Origin: an uncultured Ruminococcus sp.
GTDB lineage: Bacteria; Bacillota; Clostridia; Oscillospirales; Ruminococcaceae
NCBI GenBank assembly: GCA_902787825.1
Contig: CADAHS010000017.1
Coordinates: 1-42,972 of the forward strand
Reading direction: 5' to 3'
DNA: 42,972 bases
Shown: positions 40,781 through 42,972 of the stretch, piece after piece
Numbering within the stretch: position 1 is the first letter of the stretch
Layout of the letters: every line of letters starts with the position of its first letter
Made by a program: the position numbers and the translations under genes
Notes under the pieces: model-generated
The model's input: the letters and a program-made list of their open reading frames with translations, nothing else
Told to the model about the DNA's origin: nothing
The model's database searches: none

Positions 40781-42972
40781 TTGAAAAAGAAGGTTTTATC
40801 CGGTTTACTGGCGATCGCTATGTTGTTCGGCTCGGCTGCGGCACTGCCTGAGGGTGTATTTGAGACGAGTTCGACTATAAGGGCGAGCGCAGTCAGCAGC
40901 GCAACATCAGGCACCTGCGGTGAGAATCTGACCTGGACACTTAATGACGGTGTGCTGACCATCAGCGGAACGGGAGCAATGACTGATTATGGTTCATCCA
41001 ACAGCCCTTTCCTGGACAGGACAGATATTCAATCTGTTTATATTAAATCAGGCGTTACGAGCATTGGCGATCTGGCATTTTGTAGCTGCACAAAACTTGT
41101 AAATATAACTATCCCCGACAGCGTTACACGCATTGGCTATAACGCTTTTGAGGGCTGCGAGAACCTTACAAGCGTAACTCTCCCAAACAGCATTGATTCT
41201 ATTTATCTTAAGACGTTTATGTGTTGCTATAGCCTTGAAAGCATAACTCTCCCCGACAGCATTACAGGTATTTATACCGGTGCGTTTTATGGCTGTAAAA
41301 AACTTAAAAACATAAATATCCCCGACAGCGTTGAACATATTGACACTTATGCGTTTAAAGAATGCCCAAACCTTACAAGCCTGACTATCCCAAGCAGCGT
41401 TGAAAGCATCGGAAATGATGCGATCGACAAGGAATGCACGATAATCTGCGAAAAAGGGTCAAAAGCTGAAAAGTATGCAAAAGACAACGGGTTAGACTAT
41501 AATTACTCCGATGGCGACTATTTATACAAGGAGCTTGACGACGAAACCGTTGAGATAACAAAATACAGCGGCAACTATACAATGATCAATATCCCGTCAA
41601 CGCTTGGCGGAAAGAAGGTAACAAGCATTGGCAGTGATGCGTTTTCCGACCGCGCTTTCCTTGAAAAAATAATTATCCCAAGCAGCGTTACAAATATTGC
41701 TGAAAAGGCATTTGCCTCCGCCCCGGGACTTAAAAAAATAACTATCCCGGACAGCGTTAAAACTATTGGTAAAAATGCGTTTAACAGCATATGCACAATA
41801 ATCTGCACAAAATCCTCATATGCTTTCGTTTATGCGTCACTTTACTCGATCAAGTGTGAATACATTGCCGGAGACTATATATACAAGGACATTGACGACG
41901 AAACGGTCGAGATAACAGGTTACAACGGCAAAGACAAGACTGTCAATATTCCATCAACGCTTGTTGAAAAGACAGTTACAAGCATTGGCGATTATGCGTT
42001 TAACGGCTGGTCAGGCATTACAAGCATAACTATCCCAAACAGCGTTACAAGCATTGGCGATTATGCTTTTTCTAGATCAGGTCTTACAAGCGTAACTATT
42101 CCCAGCAGTGTTAGAAGATTTGGCGAGTTCGCATTTGGTGCTTGCCATAAACTTGAAAGCGCAGTGATCCCAACAGGCGTTGAAACTATCACCTATGATT
42201 TGTTTGCTGAATGCAGGGGACTTAAAAGCGTAACTATCCCAAGCAGCGTTAAATCTATCGAAGACGGTGCGTTTTCTAACTGTTCAGCTCTTACAAGTAT
42301 AACTATTCCAGGTAATGTTAAATATATTGGCGCCAGTGCATTTGAGGGCTGCACAGGCCTTAAAAGCTTAACTATTCCGAGCAGTGTTGAAACTATTGAC
42401 GATTATGCGTTTGGAGCCTGTGGCTTTACGAGCTTAACTGTCCCCAAAACTGTTACCAAAATCGGTAAAATGGCAATCGGTTATGTTCATAACGAACTAG
42501 GTTCTCTGGTAAAGGACGATAACTTTACCGTGAAGTGCTATAAAGGCACAGCCGCTGAAAAATACGCAAAGGACAACGGATTTAAGATCGAGTATATCGG
42601 CTTAGAACATATTGCGGCAAAAGCTGCTACCTGCACGACTGATGGAAATATCGAATACTGGAAACATGACGGCAAGTTCTATTCCGATGCTAATCTTACC
42701 ACTGAGATAACTCAGGCAAATACAATTGTTAAAGCAGGTCATAAGTGGGGCAAGTGGACAACTACCAAGGCTGCTACTTGTACAGCTGACGGCTCAAAAA
42801 CAAAGACTTGCTCAGTCTGCAAAAAGACCGAAACAGCAACTATCACAAAACTCGGTCACGACTACAAGGCGATCGTTGTAAAGCCGACCTGCACAGCTAA
42901 GGGCTATACACTTCACAAATGTTCACGCTGCGGCGACAGCTACAAGGACACCTACAAGGACGCAACGGGTCA
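40781..42972 (+). CDS. BspA-like leucine-rich repeat surface protein, partial at the right edge
   Basis: The frame is open from the TTG at 40781 to the window end (730 codons, no stop). AAGGGGGA lies 8 bases before the TTG. The signal peptide is KKKVLSGLLAIAMLFGSAAA. An entry segment (GTCGENLTWTLNDGVLTISG) typical of ruminococcal BspA proteins follows, then at least 15 LRR_5 repeats of the form LTSVTIPSSVTSIGDYAF. A module beginning GDYxYKxxDDETVEIT occurs twice (about residues 245 and 364), so part of the array was duplicated. After about residue 610 come Cys-rich repeats (PTCTAKGYTLHKCSRCGDSY). These proteins are exposed on the surface and bind host or substrate molecules. Confidence 0.88.
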   Translation, partial: MKKKVLSGLLAIAMLFGSAAALPEGVFETSSTIRASAVSSATSGTCGENLTWTLNDGVLTISGTGAMTDYGSSNSPFLDRTDIQSVYIKSGVTSIGDLAFCSCTKLVNITIPDSVTRIGYNAFEGCENLTSVTLPNSIDSIYLKTFMCCYSLESITLPDSITGIYTGAFYGCKKLKNINIPDSVEHIDTYAFKECPNLTSLTIPSSVESIGNDAIDKECTIICEKGSKAEKYAKDNGLDYNYSDGDYLYKELDDETVEITKYSGNYTMINIPSTLGGKKVTSIGSDAFSDRAFLEKIIIPSSVTNIAEKAFASAPGLKKITIPDSVKTIGKNAFNSICTIICTKSSYAFVYASLYSIKCEYIAGDYIYKDIDDETVEITGYNGKDKTVNIPSTLVEKTVTSIGDYAFNGWSGITSITIPNSVTSIGDYAFSRSGLTSVTIPSSVRRFGEFAFGACHKLESAVIPTGVETITYDLFAECRGLKSVTIPSSVKSIEDGAFSNCSALTSITIPGNVKYIGASAFEGCTGLKSLTIPSSVETIDDYAFGACGFTSLTVPKTVTKIGKMAIGYVHNELGSLVKDDNFTVKCYKGTAAEKYAKDNGFKIEYIGLEHIAAKAATCTTDGNIEYWKHDGKFYSDANLTTEITQANTIVKAGHKWGKWTTTKAATCTADGSKTKTCSVCKKTETATITKLGHDYKAIVVKPTCTAKGYTLHKCSRCGDSYKDTYKDATG

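Overview
The window looks like chromosomal DNA of a Firmicute of the Ruminococcus type (Oscillospiraceae). This is an inference from a CE2-type acetylxylan esterase lipoprotein, BspA-like and CWB2 surface proteins, many small zinc-ribbon membrane proteins, strong AGGAGG-type ribosome binding sites and sigma-A promoters with 17-bp spacers. No rRNA or CRISPR array is present. One tRNA gene (Arg-ACG) is present.

Layout. 1-4.8 kb: a bacitracin-type ABC exporter (ATPase and permease), a decayed flavodoxin-like remnant and a histidine kinase without a response regulator, then an ECF-like sigma factor with its membrane-anchored partner. 4.9-6.1 kb: a secreted SGNH/CE2 esterase. 6.3-8.9 kb: a three-gene envelope operon (polytopic protein, RCC1-like lipoprotein, anchored protein). 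9-10.2 kb: an autoregulated TetR plus DUF998 pair. 10.3-16.1 kb: one giant reverse-strand gene with transglutaminase-like, DUF4011, SF1 helicase, Vsr-like and DUF3320 regions, resembling single-protein antiphage systems. 16.3-19.2 kb: azlC, azlD, GNAT, DUF554 and mntP. 19.3 kb: tRNA-Arg. 19.5-26.6 kb: lipoproteins, zinc-ribbon membrane proteins and a LytTR/GHKL two-component system. 26.7-27.3 kb: three tandem 167-bp structured repeats. 27.4-33 kb: cstA, a large LRR/CWB2 surface protein and an anchored HAD phosphatase. 33-34.7 kb: a lipoprotein and zinc-ribbon pair. 34.9-40.3 kb: an accessory segment with a small Xre regulator, a VirD4-like ATPase overlapping a ClpP-like protease, an HTH protein with a possible macro-like region, a broken serine recombinase, and a RelB-type antitoxin whose toxin is reduced to a stub. 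40.8 kb to the right edge: a BspA-like LRR surface protein, cut by the window and starting with TTG.

The most notable system is a small regulon around the LytTR response regulator at 23.1 kb. Three promoters (near 20.7, 22.3 and 25.6 kb) share one architecture: two TTnACGACA repeats exactly 21 bp apart, with the downstream repeat exactly 38 bp before an extended -10 (TGCTATTAT or TGCTATTGT). They drive a transglutaminase-like lipoprotein and zinc-ribbon membrane proteins. Another zinc-ribbon gene overlaps the sensor kinase gene. I infer an envelope-sensing circuit whose regulator and targets lie together. Other points of interest are the overlapping virD4-like/clpP-like pair, the giant helicase, and the promoter-preceded 167-bp repeat array.
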